NCBI GenBank assembly: GCA_023269235.1
Contig: JAHFTW010000003.1
Span: forward strand, 83,325-147,324
From: Thermoplasmata archaeon
GTDB taxonomy: Archaea; Thermoplasmatota; E2; JACPAO01; JAHFTW01
Length of the DNA stretch: 64,000 nucleotides
Direction: 5' to 3'
Shown here: piece after piece, positions 25,489-32,818 of the stretch
How the letters are laid out: each line of letters starts with the position of its first letter
Numbering within the stretch: position 1 is the first letter of the stretch
Notes under the pieces: model-generated
Told to the model about the DNA's origin: nothing
The model's database searches: none
The model's input: the letters and a program-made list of their open reading frames with translations, nothing else
Made by a program: the position numbers and the translations under genes

Positions 25489-25648
25489 GGGCGCTTTGGG
25501 ATTTGAACCCAAATCAGCAGGTCTCTCCGATGGTCAGCTCTCCAGTGACTCGTCACTGGCCAGGGGGCGACCCTAGTCCATTGGCTGACCCTCTTCTCAT
25601 CATTCCATCACTGGAGCCTGCCAGTCTACCAGGTTAGCCTAAGCGCCC
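25489..25648 (-). tRNA. tRNA-Trp (CCA) with an 88-nt intron
   Basis: Acceptor stem GGGCGCT/AGCGCCC pairs perfectly. The T arm is TTGGG-TTCAAAT-CCCAA. The anticodon stem GCAGG/CCTGC closes a loop C-T-CCA-G-A, anticodon CCA for tryptophan. Exon 1 is 25611-25648 and exon 2 is 25489-25522; the intron lies between positions 37 and 38, the standard archaeal site. The discriminator base at 25488 is A and CCA is not encoded. The D stem has one imperfect pair (C12/A23) by my folding. No clear box A was found just upstream, so it may be transcribed together with the L41e gene. Confidence 0.88.
25523..25610 (-). ncRNA. tRNA-Trp intron, candidate box C/D guide RNA
   Basis: Read on the minus strand it has a box-C-like AATGATGA near its 5' end, a C'-like GTGACGAG in the middle, and a box-D CTGA (in GAGCTGACC) near the 3' end. 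It also has a 7-bp stem GGTCAGC/GCTGACC and a hairpin CCAGTGA-CGAG-TCACTGG. In haloarchaea and other euryarchaea the pre-tRNA-Trp intron is known to act as a box C/D RNA that guides 2'-O-methylation of the tRNA itself. The guide pairing was not verified base by base here. Confidence 0.6.
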
Positions 25649-25762
25649 GGGGTGGGGAGAGGGGTTGGAGAAAAAAAGGGAAAGAGAGAGATGAACGCTT
25701 GGCCGAACGGCGATGGCGCGTCCTGAAACGGAACGCCAAGGCGCCCCGGCCAGAGAAAGGGA
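25649..25762. other. A/T-run gap between tRNA-Trp and L41e
   Basis: 114 bases with no gene. On the minus strand, downstream of L41e, it contains a run of eight T (25671-25679 region) that could end the L41e transcript. I see nothing else. Confidence 0.4.
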
Positions 25763-25873
25763 CTAGAGACCCTTCCTCATCTTCTGCTCGCGTTTTCGGC
25801 GGCGCATCTTCTTCTTGCGCCACTTCCAGCGCTGCTTGCCCGGTTTCTTCCAGGCGCGGGAGCTTCGCTTCAT
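25763..25873 (-). CDS. rpl41e: Ribosomal protein L41e
   Basis: 36 residues, one of the smallest ribosomal proteins, a single basic helix. The sequence MKRSSRAWKKPGKQRWKWRK continues with KKMRRRKREQKMRKGL, matching the WRKKRMRRLKRKRRKMR pattern of L41e, here with a short N-terminal extension. ATG at 25873; stop at 25763. The frame is open further upstream but that part has no family similarity. A TATATGG box at 25917-25923 on the minus strand is about 45 bases before the ATG. Too short for most gene callers. Confidence 0.85.
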   Translation of the reverse strand: MKRSSRAWKKPGKQRWKWRKKKMRRRKREQKMRKGL

Positions 25874-25916
25874 GGGTCTCACGGTCCGGTTGGACGGTGC
25901 GGCGACTTGGGGGGCC

Positions 25917-25923
25917 CATATAG
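25917..25923 (-). promoter_or_regulatory. Box A (TATA) of rpl41e
   Basis: CTATATG read on the minus strand, 44-50 bases before the rpl41e ATG, which would leave a leader of about 20 bases. Confidence 0.4.
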
Positions 25924-26016
25924 CCGTTGCCAGAGGCGCCCAGGAGAAACGGGGGTTCGAGGACCGTTCACCGTTTGTCAGAGAGCGTTCTTGAACCTGA
26001 GAAGGTTCCACCGACC

Positions 26017-26562
26017 ATGGCTCGCACTCTCGCGCTGCTCGGAACGATGCTCATGACCGCCGCCGCCCTCGCGGGCTGCGCCGCCGGGGGGGAAGGGACC
26101 GTCGGGGTCCACGTCACGGACGCCCCCGGTGCGATCGGGGACTTTGCCTCGCTCACCATCGTGGTCTCCGCCATCGAGATGAAGTCCAAGGACAAGGACG
26201 GCGCCGACAAGGACGCCAGCTACGCGCCGGCCTCGCCGACGTTCGACCTGGTCAAGCTTGTCAACGGCAACCTCACGACGCTGTTTCGCGACCCGGTCCC
26301 GGCCGGCAACTACAGCAAGCTCGAGCTGGTCATCGCCTCCGCGACGGGTGTGCTGAAGTCCAACGGCAGCACGGTCACCGTCAAGGCGCCCAAGGGCAGC
26401 ATCTTCCTGCCGGTCAAGTTCACCGTCGAGGCGGGCAAGGACGTGGACTTCCTCTTCGACGTCCACGTCGTCGCGAAGGGAAGCGGGGACTACAGTCTCC
26501 AGCCCAACGCGGGCGGCTCCAAGCAGATTGGCAAACCGAGCGGCGGCAAGGTCCCGGCCTAG
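26017..26562 (+). CDS. DUF4382-family lipoprotein
   Basis: 181 residues. Signal peptide with lipobox ALAGC at about residue 20, then a DUF4382-type domain: VGVHVTDAPGAIGDFASLTI at the start, TFDLVKLVNGNLTTLF in the middle and PVPAGNYSKLELVI with TVKAPKGSIFLPVKF later. These domains are extracellular beta sandwiches of unknown role. ATG 26017 is preceded by a palindrome GAACCT-GAGA-AGGTTC at 25993-26008, placed where a regulator could block the promoter. The stop codon overlaps the stop of the convergent PRPP synthetase gene on CTAG. Confidence 0.83.
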   Translation: MARTLALLGTMLMTAAALAGCAAGGEGTVGVHVTDAPGAIGDFASLTIVVSAIEMKSKDKDGADKDASYAPASPTFDLVKLVNGNLTTLFRDPVPAGNYSKLELVIASATGVLKSNGSTVTVKAPKGSIFLPVKFTVEAGKDVDFLFDVHVVAKGSGDYSLQPNAGGSKQIGKPSGGKVPA

Positions 26563-27434
26563 GCGACCAGCTTCAGGGCCTCGGCGACGGCCGGAGCCGC
26601 GCTCACGAGGTCGCAGGAGCACGGGCCAGGGAGCCACGTGTCGGTGACGAGGATGCGGTCAATGCCACCGGCCAGAAGGCCGGGGAGGGCGTTGCCGGTG
26701 AACAGGCCGTGCGTGGCCGCCGCGTACACGGCGGTGGCGCCCTGCTGCTTGAGCTGGCGCGCGGCGGTGAGCATGGTCCCGCCGGAGGCGATGAGGTCGT
26801 CCACGATGGCGACGCGCTTGCCGCGCACGTCCATCTCCTTGGGCGCCATGCGGACCTCGGTCGCGGAGAGGCGGGTCTTCTCGAGGTGGTCCACGGGGAC
26901 GCGCAGAAGGGTCGCGGCGGAGGCGGCGCGGTCGCGGGCGCCCTTGTCGGGGGCGAGGATGGCGTCGACGCCCCAGGCCCCCAAGGTCGCGGCGAGCTGG
27001 GGCACCGCGGTGACGCTGCGCGCCTTGCCGCCGAAGAACTGCAGGACCTCCTCCTTGTGCGGGTCCACAGTGACCACGCGGTCGCACGCGGCCGCGATGG
27101 CGCGCGCGGCCGCGCGGCTGGAGATGGCCTCGCCGGGCTGGAAGAGCCGGTCCTGCCGGGCGTAGCCGAGATACGGGATGGCGGCGGTGAGGGACCGGGC
27201 GCCCGCCTCGCGCGCCGCGTCGAGCCAGAGCAGGAGCTCGACGAGGTTGGCGTCGGGCGCGGTGGACTGAGCGACGATGAGGTCGTGGCCCTTCACGGGG
27301 GCGAGCAGGCGGACGTAGCCTTCGCCGTCGGGGAAGCGCTTCGCCTCGCCGGGGACGAGGGTGGTGCCGAGCGTGGTGGCGAGGCGCGTGGCGAAGGGCG
27401 CGGAGGCGCTGCCGGCGACCACCAGGGGGGGCAC
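26559..27434 (-). CDS. prs: Ribose-phosphate pyrophosphokinase (PRPP synthetase)
   Basis: 291 residues, makes PRPP from ribose 5-phosphate and ATP for purine, pyrimidine, His and Trp synthesis. Conserved blocks: RFPDGEGYVRL near 33, the flexible loop region YARQDRLFQPGEAISSRAAA near 90-110, the Mg-PRPP motif VDPHKEEVLQFFG near 120, and the PRPP-binding loop VAIVDDLIASGGTMLTAA near 205. GTG at 27434 gives the normal archaeal length and has a CTTATGC box about 27 bases upstream. The longer open frame runs into the shadow of the methyltransferase gene. Contributes PRPP to the purine genes elsewhere in the window. Confidence 0.93.
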   Translation of the reverse strand: MPPLVVAGSASAPFATRLATTLGTTLVPGEAKRFPDGEGYVRLLAPVKGHDLIVAQSTAPDANLVELLLWLDAAREAGARSLTAAIPYLGYARQDRLFQPGEAISSRAAARAIAAACDRVVTVDPHKEEVLQFFGGKARSVTAVPQLAATLGAWGVDAILAPDKGARDRAASAATLLRVPVDHLEKTRLSATEVRMAPKEMDVRGKRVAIVDDLIASGGTMLTAARQLKQQGATAVYAAATHGLFTGNALPGLLAGGIDRILVTDTWLPGPCSCDLVSAAPAVAEALKLVA

Positions 27435-27477
27435 AGGCTCGGCACCGGCCGGGGCGGCATAAGCGGTTGGGTCCCGT

Positions 27478-28119
27478 TCAGACGCGCCGGGCGACCGCCA
27501 CCAGGTTGTCGCGGGGCGCCACGACGTCCACGATGGACTCCCCGACGACCTCGAAGCCAGCAGCCTCCAGCTCGCGACGCAGGGTCTCCTGGGTGTAGAG
27601 GAAATAGTGGCGGGGCGCGTCGTGGCCGTCGCTGCGCCACGGGATGACAACGTCCAGAGGTTCGCCGGGCGTGCCTTGGTCCTTGAAGCGCGGCGCGTCG
27701 CGGCTCCACACCGTCACCTGGGCGAGGCCGCCCGGGCGGAGCACTCGGTGCAGGTCGCGCAGGCAGTCGGCACGCTCCTCCGGGGTGGGAAGGGAGTGCA
27801 AGCCGGCGACGAAGAGGCACGCGTCCATGGTGCCGCTCGCGAAGGGCAGGCGGGCCCCGTCCGCGACGACCGCCGCAGCGGCCGGGTAGCGGCGCGCGAC
27901 GATGCGGCTCGCGGGCCGGCTGAAATCAAGCCACACGGCGTCGTGCCCGGCGGCAAGGACGAGGGCAAGATGGCGCCCGTTGCCGCCCATCAAGTCGAGG
28001 ACGCGACTCCCCACGGGCAGCACGCGCACGAACGCCTCGACGTGCGGCCAAGTGCGAGTGCGGTTGCGGTCGAAGCTCGTCGCGATGGCCTCCCACACCG
28101 CGTGCTGCGACCGAGTCAC
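27478..28119 (-). CDS. SAM-dependent methyltransferase, Trm9/ALKBH8-like
   Basis: 213 residues, class I methyltransferase fold. SAM-binding motif I is VLDLMGGNGRHLAL near 42-55, followed by VWLDFSRPASRIVAR and GARLPFASGTMDACL. The N-terminus VWEAIATSFDRNRTRTWP resembles the start of Trm9-like tRNA wobble-uridine methyltransferases, where a similar FDxTRxxPWP motif is common. The archaeal relatives are poorly characterised, so tRNA modification is probable rather than certain. GTG start. It lies 43 bases upstream of prs on the same strand. Confidence 0.78.
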   Translation of the reverse strand: MTRSQHAVWEAIATSFDRNRTRTWPHVEAFVRVLPVGSRVLDLMGGNGRHLALVLAAGHDAVWLDFSRPASRIVARRYPAAAAVVADGARLPFASGTMDACLFVAGLHSLPTPEERADCLRDLHRVLRPGGLAQVTVWSRDAPRFKDQGTPGEPLDVVIPWRSDGHDAPRHYFLYTQETLRRELEAAGFEVVGESIVDVVAPRDNLVAVARRV

Positions 28120-28169
28120 GGGCTCGCCCAGGCGGGAAGGCTTCTTGGCCGTGGCGACCTGCGACGGTC

Positions 28170-29246
28170 GTGCCTCTGCAGGGACTGGACGCCAAGCGCC
28201 TCGTCATCGTGGCGGGCAAAGGGGGCGTCGGGAAGACGACCACCTCGAGCGCCATCGCGCTGGAGTTGGCGCGCAAGGGGCGCAAGACGCTCCTGGTCAC
28301 CGTGGATCCGGCCAAGCGGCTGGAGGACTCCCTTGGCGTCCCCGTCGGAACCGAGGCGACCCCCATCCAGCCCCGGCTCTGGGCGATGATGCTGGACCCC
28401 TCCGCGGTCATCGCGGCGCATTTCAAGGAGAGGATGCCCGAAGCGGGCGTCACCGACCATCCGCTCTTCAAGACCGTCAGCAGCCATCTCCCAGGCCTCA
28501 ACGAGCTCATGGCCATCGGCAAGCTCAACGACCTGCGCCGCGCCAACAAGTACGACGCCATCGTCGTGGACACCGCGCCCACGGGGCACGCGCTTTCGTT
28601 CCTCTCCGCCCCGGCCGCCATCCGCGAGGTGCTCGCCGACAAGTCGCTCGTCTCCTGGGCCATCAAGGGCTATTCTGTGTACCAGAAGCTCGCGGGCGCC
28701 GCGCGCAAGCTCCAAGGGGTCTTTGCGAAAGACAAGAAGGAAGCCCCGCCCGACATTGACTTCGAGCGCATCTTCGAGGACATGGACGCCGAAGCGGAGC
28801 GCATCCAGGAGTTCCTGCGCGACCGCGAGCACTCGGCGCTCCTGCTGGTGACCATCCCGGAGAAGCTCCCCGTGGAGGAGACCTGCGACCTCGACGAGGC
28901 CGTTCGCGACCTGGGCATGACGGTCCACGCGGTCGTCATCAACAAGGTCCAACCGCCGTTCGGGGGCGACGCGACCCGGCTGGACGCCCTCGCCGCCCAC
29001 GCCGCCGCCTCGCGCGCCTTCGCCGCCAAGGCCGCCGCCGCGACCGGGGACGACCCCGCCTTCGTGGAGGCCTTGGTCGCTGCCGCCGAGTTCGGGCGCA
29101 TCCGCCGCGGCATGAACCTGGAGTGGATCGCGGAGCTGGAGAAGCGCCTGCCTGCCGTCGAACGCGTCGAGATGCCGCTCTTCCGTGAGGATGTCCAGGG
29201 CCTCAAGAGGCTCGGCGCCTTCCGCGCGGCCCTGTTCGAGGCTTAG
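28170..29246 (+). CDS. ArsA/Get3-family ATPase
   Basis: 358 residues. Deviant Walker A AGKGGVGKTTTSSAIALELA at about 15-34, switch I VTVDPAKRLEDSLG near 44, and switch II VDTAPTGHALSFLSAPAAI near 137. One ATPase domain, as in Get3 and single-domain ArsA, so it probably acts as a dimer. I see no Get3-style CxxC zinc motif. Roles in the family are tail-anchored protein targeting or arsenite efflux; no ars genes are next to it. GTG start. Divergent from the methyltransferase gene. Confidence 0.88.
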   Translation: MPLQGLDAKRLVIVAGKGGVGKTTTSSAIALELARKGRKTLLVTVDPAKRLEDSLGVPVGTEATPIQPRLWAMMLDPSAVIAAHFKERMPEAGVTDHPLFKTVSSHLPGLNELMAIGKLNDLRRANKYDAIVVDTAPTGHALSFLSAPAAIREVLADKSLVSWAIKGYSVYQKLAGAARKLQGVFAKDKKEAPPDIDFERIFEDMDAEAERIQEFLRDREHSALLLVTIPEKLPVEETCDLDEAVRDLGMTVHAVVINKVQPPFGGDATRLDALAAHAAASRAFAAKAAAATGDDPAFVEALVAAAEFGRIRRGMNLEWIAELEKRLPAVERVEMPLFREDVQGLKRLGAFRAALFEA

Positions 29247-29286
29247 CGTCCGCTAGGGGACGAGTTGACCGGCCGGGTTGGCAGGC

Positions 29287-29520
29287 TCAGTGGGTGAGGC
29301 GGCGCTCGTTGAGCTCCGCGTTCAGCTGTTCGACCGTCTTGTCGGTGAGGCTGATCGGGACATGGTCCCAGTTGTTGTTACAGTAGGTGCACGTCACGAG
29401 GACGGTCTTCTTGATGCGGTCCACGGACAGCTTGCCCGGGACCTCGAGGACCTTCTTGTCGGACGTCTGGATGAGGAAGCCCGCGTCGGAGCCGCACTTG
29501 GAACAGCGAAGTTGGACCAT
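29287..29520 (-). CDS. Small zinc-ribbon protein
   Basis: 77 residues: MVQLRCSKCGSDAGFLIQTS with a first CSKC pair, then VLVTCTYCNNNWDHVP with a second CTYC pair about 38 residues later. The C-terminal helix is DKTVEQLNAELNERRLTH. The spacing fits a zinc ribbon like those of ribosomal or transcription accessory proteins, but I do not recognise the family. The ATG is preceded by CTACGGTGATTTCC, nearly the same ribosome site as that of rpl40e, and a TTTAAGT box about 40 bases upstream. Downstream of the SRP RNA on the same strand. Confidence 0.75.
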   Translation of the reverse strand: MVQLRCSKCGSDAGFLIQTSDKKVLEVPGKLSVDRIKKTVLVTCTYCNNNWDHVPISLTDKTVEQLNAELNERRLTH

Positions 29521-29669
29521 GGAAATCACCGTAGAGGATGGCATACTACGCGGGCGAAGACTTAAAGCCTTGCGACTGGCGCACTTCCGTCGAAAGGAAC
29601 CCAGCCCCACCTGTGACGACGGGGTGAACCTGTTCACCGTCCGATGCCCCCTTGCCGCACGCCCGTTAG

Positions 29670-29988
29670 CGGGCAGGGACCGTCCTGGTTCAGCCACGCC
29701 GGACCCGGGCAAGATTAGTCCACTGGTTTCCTCCACCCCGGATTCCCCCAAACGTCGGACGTTCACGGTAAGGCTGCTCCCTTCCGGGCCTGACCCGGTC
29801 CCCGCGTCCAAGGCGTTCGGCCAACCTTCCGGCTGGCATCCCGCCACCGCCGACCTCGGGGGTCGAGGCTTCAACGATCCACCAATGGCTTGCTCCAGAC
29901 CCCGCGCGCTTGGCCAGGGGTGCGGTGCGCCATGTCGACTTGCGCGATGGGGGGCGCCAACTCCCCCTCCTGGTCCCTGCCTCTCGCC
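29670..29988 (-). ncRNA. Signal recognition particle 7S RNA
   Basis: Read on the minus strand. Domain IV helix 8 is plain: GGTCAGGCC-CGGAAGG-GAGCAGCC at 29772-29795, the universal SRP54-binding hairpin. Just before it is helix 6, GCCAGCC-GGAA-GGTTGGC, with the GNAR loop that contacts SRP19. The Alu-side hairpin GGGGG-AGTTGGCG-CCCCC near 29950-29970 resembles archaeal helix 3. The ends pair over ten bases (GGCAGGGACC at 29972-29981 with GGTCCCTGCC at 29672-29681), forming helix 1 and fixing a length of about 315 nt. An A-rich box CACAAAAAGG at 30014-30024 is about 27 bases upstream. A GCCCG-CTAA-CGGGC hairpin follows the 3' end. Confidence 0.92.
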
Positions 29989-30106
29989 GGGCTTGCGACG
30001 CGATCGGAGCGCGTCCTTTTTGTGCCGACGGGGGGCCTCCTCTTAAGCGGGAAGGGTGGGGGCGTGCGGCGCAAGCGCCTTTCCGCCCGAGGGCCTCGCC
30101 GGGGCG

Positions 30107-30724
30107 TTGACAGCCGACCTGCCCCGCATCGCGATGATTGCGGACCGCGTCCGCGCCTGCGGGCGTTGCCCGCTCTCCGCCGGCCGCACCAACGCGGTCC
30201 CTGGGGAAGGCGACGGGTCAAGCGGCATCCTCCTGGTGGGCGAGGCGCCCGGCCGCAACGAGGACGAGACTGGGAGGCCGTTTTGCGGCGCCGCAGGTCG
30301 GAACCTCGACTTGGCACTCAAGGAGGCGGGCATCCTGCGACCGACGGTCTTCGTCACCAGCATCGTGAAGTGCCGGCCGCCGGAGAATCGCGACCCGACT
30401 CCCGCGGAGAGGGCGGCTTGCCGGCCGCACCTGCTCGACCAGGTGGCGGCGTTGCGACCCCGCGTCCTCGTGGCGCTAGGCCGGCATGGGCTGTCGGGCC
30501 TCCTCGGGGAGGCGCCCCCGAACTTTGCCAGCCTTCCGGGCTCCTTCGTGGCCGGCCCCGGGGGCATCCCGGTCTTCGTCAGCCTGCACCCGGCCGCGGT
30601 CATCTACCGGCAGAGATGGAAGGAAGCCTACTTGCGCCACTGGCGGGCGTTCGGGGAGTGGCACCGCTCTGGCGTCCCCGCGGTCCCCGGCCTGGTCCTT
30701 TCACCGCCCCCCTCCGCAGAGTGA
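30107..30724 (+). CDS. Type-4 uracil-DNA glycosylase with [4Fe-4S] cluster
   Basis: About 205 residues, removes uracil from DNA. Family-4 motifs: VGEAPGRNEDETGRPFCGAA near 43-62 and VSLHPAAVIYRQ near 160. Cluster cysteines are CGRC near the N-terminus and, later, TSIVKCRPPENRDPTPAERA followed by AC. The start is uncertain. TTG 30107 leaves about 17 residues before the first Cys, normal for the family; ATG 30134 leaves eight; GTG 30056 is also open in frame. A CTTAAG box at 30042-30047 fits a transcript starting near 30070, which excludes 30056. Divergent from the SRP RNA gene. Confidence 0.9.
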   Translation: MTADLPRIAMIADRVRACGRCPLSAGRTNAVPGEGDGSSGILLVGEAPGRNEDETGRPFCGAAGRNLDLALKEAGILRPTVFVTSIVKCRPPENRDPTPAERAACRPHLLDQVAALRPRVLVALGRHGLSGLLGEAPPNFASLPGSFVAGPGGIPVFVSLHPAAVIYRQRWKEAYLRHWRAFGEWHRSGVPAVPGLVLSPPPSAE

Positions 30725-30756
30725 AGGCCCCGGCCGGCTTCCTCGCAATTCAGGAC

Positions 30757-30796
30757 CCCCAGCCCGTCTTCTTCGCTCCTCTTCGCCGGGCTGGGG
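30757..30796 (+). terminator. Hairpin after the uracil-DNA glycosylase gene
   Basis: Ten-base stem CCCCAGCCCG/CGGGCTGGGG around a 20-base C/T-rich loop, 32 bases after the stop codon. No T-run follows directly, so it may be a processing or stability element rather than a classical terminator. Confidence 0.45.
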
Positions 30797-30930
30797 TGTT
30801 CCCCTATCGGAGGGCATGTCCGACCCTTATTTCCGATGGACTTCCACGCGCAATCGGGGTCTTGCGCACCTCTTGATTGTCTTGCTCCAGGAGGGGAACG
30901 GGAATCGAATCCGGTTCGGACCCGCTCGGT
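30797..30930. other. Intergenic region before the ribbon-helix-helix gene
   Basis: Part of a 329-base stretch without a gene (30725-31053). I see a TATA-like CCTTATTT at about 30831-30838 with nothing coding after it, and a short tRNA-T-arm-like sequence GGGAATCGAATCC, which I rejected as a tRNA. Otherwise nothing. Confidence 0.3.
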
Positions 30931-31049
30931 CTAAATACTACCCGTGGAATGGGAGTGTCAGACAAATGACAACAAACGTGCCCGCATGGGTACGCTCGTT
31001 GCCACTTGTTGGTCACGGGTGTCAGACACCTGCGACCACCTCGGAGGTC
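30931..31049 (+). promoter_or_regulatory. Promoter, repeated operator-like motif and ribosome site of the RHH-ftsZ unit
   Basis: CTAAATAC at 30931-30938 is a good box A, predicting transcription from about 30960. The ten-base sequence GTGTCAGACA occurs at 30955-30964, right at that start, and again at 31019-31028, where it extends to GGTGTCAGACACC. Each contains the palindrome TGTC-A-GACA. A strong ribosome site GGAGGT is at 31043-31048, six bases before the ATG. The two palindromes could be operators, perhaps for the ribbon-helix-helix protein encoded just downstream. Confidence 0.6.
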
Positions 31050-31053
31050 CACA

Positions 31054-31314
31054 ATGGCCACCAAAAACGCCAAGCAACCGACTGACCGCATCACGGTGCG
31101 CCTGCCCAAGGCCCAGATCGAGCAAGTCTCGGCTCTGGTCAACGCGGGCATGTACCGCAACACGACCGATGTGGTCTACAACGCCATCAAGAGCCTCTTG
31201 ATGACGAAGGGCGGCGAGGCCAAGCAGACCATCGAGGCGCAGAAGGGCCTCCTGGAGATCCAGGAAGCCCTCGCCAAGATCGAGCAGACCAAGCGCAAGC
31301 TGGGCCTCTCGTAG
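31054..31314 (+). CDS. Ribbon-helix-helix regulator adjacent to ftsZ (CdrS-like)
   Basis: 86 residues. A ribbon-helix-helix DNA-binding domain spans residues 11-55: [20 protein letters not shown] gives the strand and first helix, then [18 protein letters not shown]. The C-terminal half is a charged helix, [20 protein letters not shown]. In haloarchaea a short ribbon-helix-helix protein (CdrS) is encoded next to an ftsZ gene and controls cell division; the same position here suggests the same job. ATG 31054 has a GGAGGT ribosome site. The gene is separated from ftsZ by 113 bases holding a hairpin. Confidence 0.85.
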   Translation: MATKNAKQPTDRITVRLPKAQIEQVSALVNAGMYRNTTDVVYNAIKSLLMTKGGEAKQTIEAQKGLLEIQEALAKIEQTKRKLGLS

Positions 31315-31358
31315 GGAGAACGTTCCTTGCCTCACCGGTAGGGATGGGATGCACGGGG

Positions 31359-31384
31359 GATGGGGGCCGACGCCGGCCCCCATC
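31359..31384 (+). terminator. Perfect 11-bp hairpin between the RHH gene and ftsZ
   Basis: GATGGGGGCCG-ACGC-CGGCCCCCATC followed by TCCTTTGGG. A full 11-base stem with a 4-base loop. It may attenuate or process the transcript so that the regulator and ftsZ are made in different amounts. The T-run after it is weak. Confidence 0.55.
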
Positions 31385-31427
31385 TCCTTTGGGCAACACG
31401 GCGTCAACACGAGGAGCGACACACACT

Positions 31428-32600
31428 ATGCAAAGCCTGATTGGAGCCGCGGTCAACTTCGCGCAGGAGACCGAGCTCAAAGAATACGAGAACTTTGGTG
31501 AACCCAAGATTGTCATCGTCGGCTGCGGCGGCGCCGGCGGCAACACCGTCAACCGCCTCCACAAGGTGGGCGTGCGCGGTGCCGAGACGATCGCCATCAA
31601 CACGGACAAGCAGGCGCTTGACCTCGTTGAGGCGGACAAGAAGCTCCTGGTCGGCAAGACCATCACCCGCGGCCTCGGCGCCGGCGGATACCCCGAAGTC
31701 GCGGAGCGCTGCGCCGAGCAGGCCCGCGGCAAGCTCGAGGAGATGCTCAAGGGAGCCGACCTCGTCTTCATCACCGCCGGCATGGGCGGCGGCACCGGCA
31801 CCGGCACCGCCCCCGTCGTGGCGGACATCGCCAAGAAGCAGGGCGCCATCGTCGTCGGCATGGTCTCCACGCCCTTCAACGTGGAGCGCGCCCGCATCAT
31901 CCGCGGCGACGCCGGCCTCAACAAGCTGCGCAGCCGCGCCGACTCCGTCATCGTCCTCGACAACAACCGCTTGCTCGAGTTCGTCCCCAACCTGCCCATC
32001 GACCAGGCCTTCTCGGTCATGGACCAGCTCATCGCCGAGACCGTCAAGGGCATCTCGGAGACCATCACCCAGCCCAGTCTGATCAACTTGGACTACGCTG
32101 ACGTCAAGGCCATCATGGGCGAGGGCGGCCTGGCCGTCATGCTCTGGGGCGAGGCCAAGCTCTCCGACGGCGCCTCCGCCGTCGTAAACGAGGCGCTCAA
32201 CCACCCCCTCCTGGATGTCGACTACCGCGGCGCGACCGGCGCCCTGGTCCACATCACCGGCGGACCCGACCTCACCCTGAAGCAGGCTGAGGAGGTCGCC
32301 GAGGGCCTCACCTACAACCTGGACTCCCAGGCCAACGTCATCTGGGGCGCCCGCGTCATCCCGCAGTTCGAGGGCAAGTGCCGCGTCATGGCCATCATGA
32401 CGGGCATCAGCCCTGACGACGCGCAGCCGATGAACGTCCCCCAGGCGAAGGCGCCTCTGCAGGTCATGGCCACGCCCACGCGCGGCCACGCCTTGAACGC
32501 CCCCGCGACGAAGGGCTACCAGCCCAACCGCCCGACGACGATGGCCCACGAGAAGCACGGCCGCGCCACCGGCCCGGCCGGCATCGACTTCGTCGAGTAA
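31428..32600 (+). CDS. ftsZ: Cell-division tubulin homologue FtsZ
   Basis: 390 residues, GTPase that forms the division ring. The nucleotide-binding half has [20 protein letters not shown] near 27, the tubulin signature [16 protein letters not shown] near 119, and [16 protein letters not shown] near 188. The T7 synergy loop that completes the active site of the next subunit is [11 protein letters not shown] near 223, with both Asp residues. The C-terminal tail is variable and rich in Pro/Thr, ending GIDFVE. ATG 31428 ([11 protein letters not shown]) is chosen. Upstream in-frame codons have no similarity. It follows a ribbon-helix-helix gene and is ended by a strong terminator. Confidence 0.95.
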   Translation: MQSLIGAAVNFAQETELKEYENFGEPKIVIVGCGGAGGNTVNRLHKVGVRGAETIAINTDKQALDLVEADKKLLVGKTITRGLGAGGYPEVAERCAEQARGKLEEMLKGADLVFITAGMGGGTGTGTAPVVADIAKKQGAIVVGMVSTPFNVERARIIRGDAGLNKLRSRADSVIVLDNNRLLEFVPNLPIDQAFSVMDQLIAETVKGISETITQPSLINLDYADVKAIMGEGGLAVMLWGEAKLSDGASAVVNEALNHPLLDVDYRGATGALVHITGGPDLTLKQAEEVAEGLTYNLDSQANVIWGARVIPQFEGKCRVMAIMTGISPDDAQPMNVPQAKAPLQVMATPTRGHALNAPATKGYQPNRPTTMAHEKHGRATGPAGIDFVE

Positions 32601-32713
32601 GAATCACAAGGGCCCGCAAGGGCCGTGATGCCTCCCTCCTCCCCCTCACCCCCACCCGCCTCCGGTGCGCCGGCCATCCTCCCATGGCAGTCGCTCCTCC
32701 CCCGGAGACGGGC

Positions 32714-32758
32714 GCCGGGGAGTCGTCCTCCCACGACTCCCCGGCACCCACCTTTTTT
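32714..32758 (+). terminator. Terminator of ftsZ
   Basis: Perfect 13-base stem GCCGGGGAGTCGT/ACGACTCCCCGGC with loop CCTCCC at 32714-32745, followed by a run of six T at 32753-32758. About 115 bases after the ftsZ stop. The clearest terminator in the window. Confidence 0.75.
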
Positions 32759-32767
32759 GTCGGTGTT

Positions 32768-32818
32768 TCACGCCTTCAGCGAGCACGCCACGCACTGCGT
32801 CCCCGATGTCGGCTCCCC
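32768..32818 (-). pseudogene. Orphan second copy of the ncs6 3' end
   Basis: Read on the minus strand it encodes GEPTSGTQCVACSLKA and a TGA stop. The intact gene at 32866-33828 encodes GEPTSGARCIACSLRS at its own end. Over 42 aligned bases 31 are identical (about 74 percent), with several synonymous changes, so this is a diverged homologous end and not a recent duplication. It abuts the 68-bp repeat exactly. It lacks any start or the rest of the gene. Confidence 0.75.

Noticed and set aside
30890-30930. tRNA-like GGGAATCGAATCCGG near the RHH promoter
   Set aside because: On either strand the T-loop base before TTC is not G and no acceptor stem, D arm or anticodon arm can be built around it.
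30944-31201. Small plus-strand frame starting near the RHH promoter
   Set aside because: It runs through the leader and into the RHH gene out of frame, with no ribosome site or similarity.
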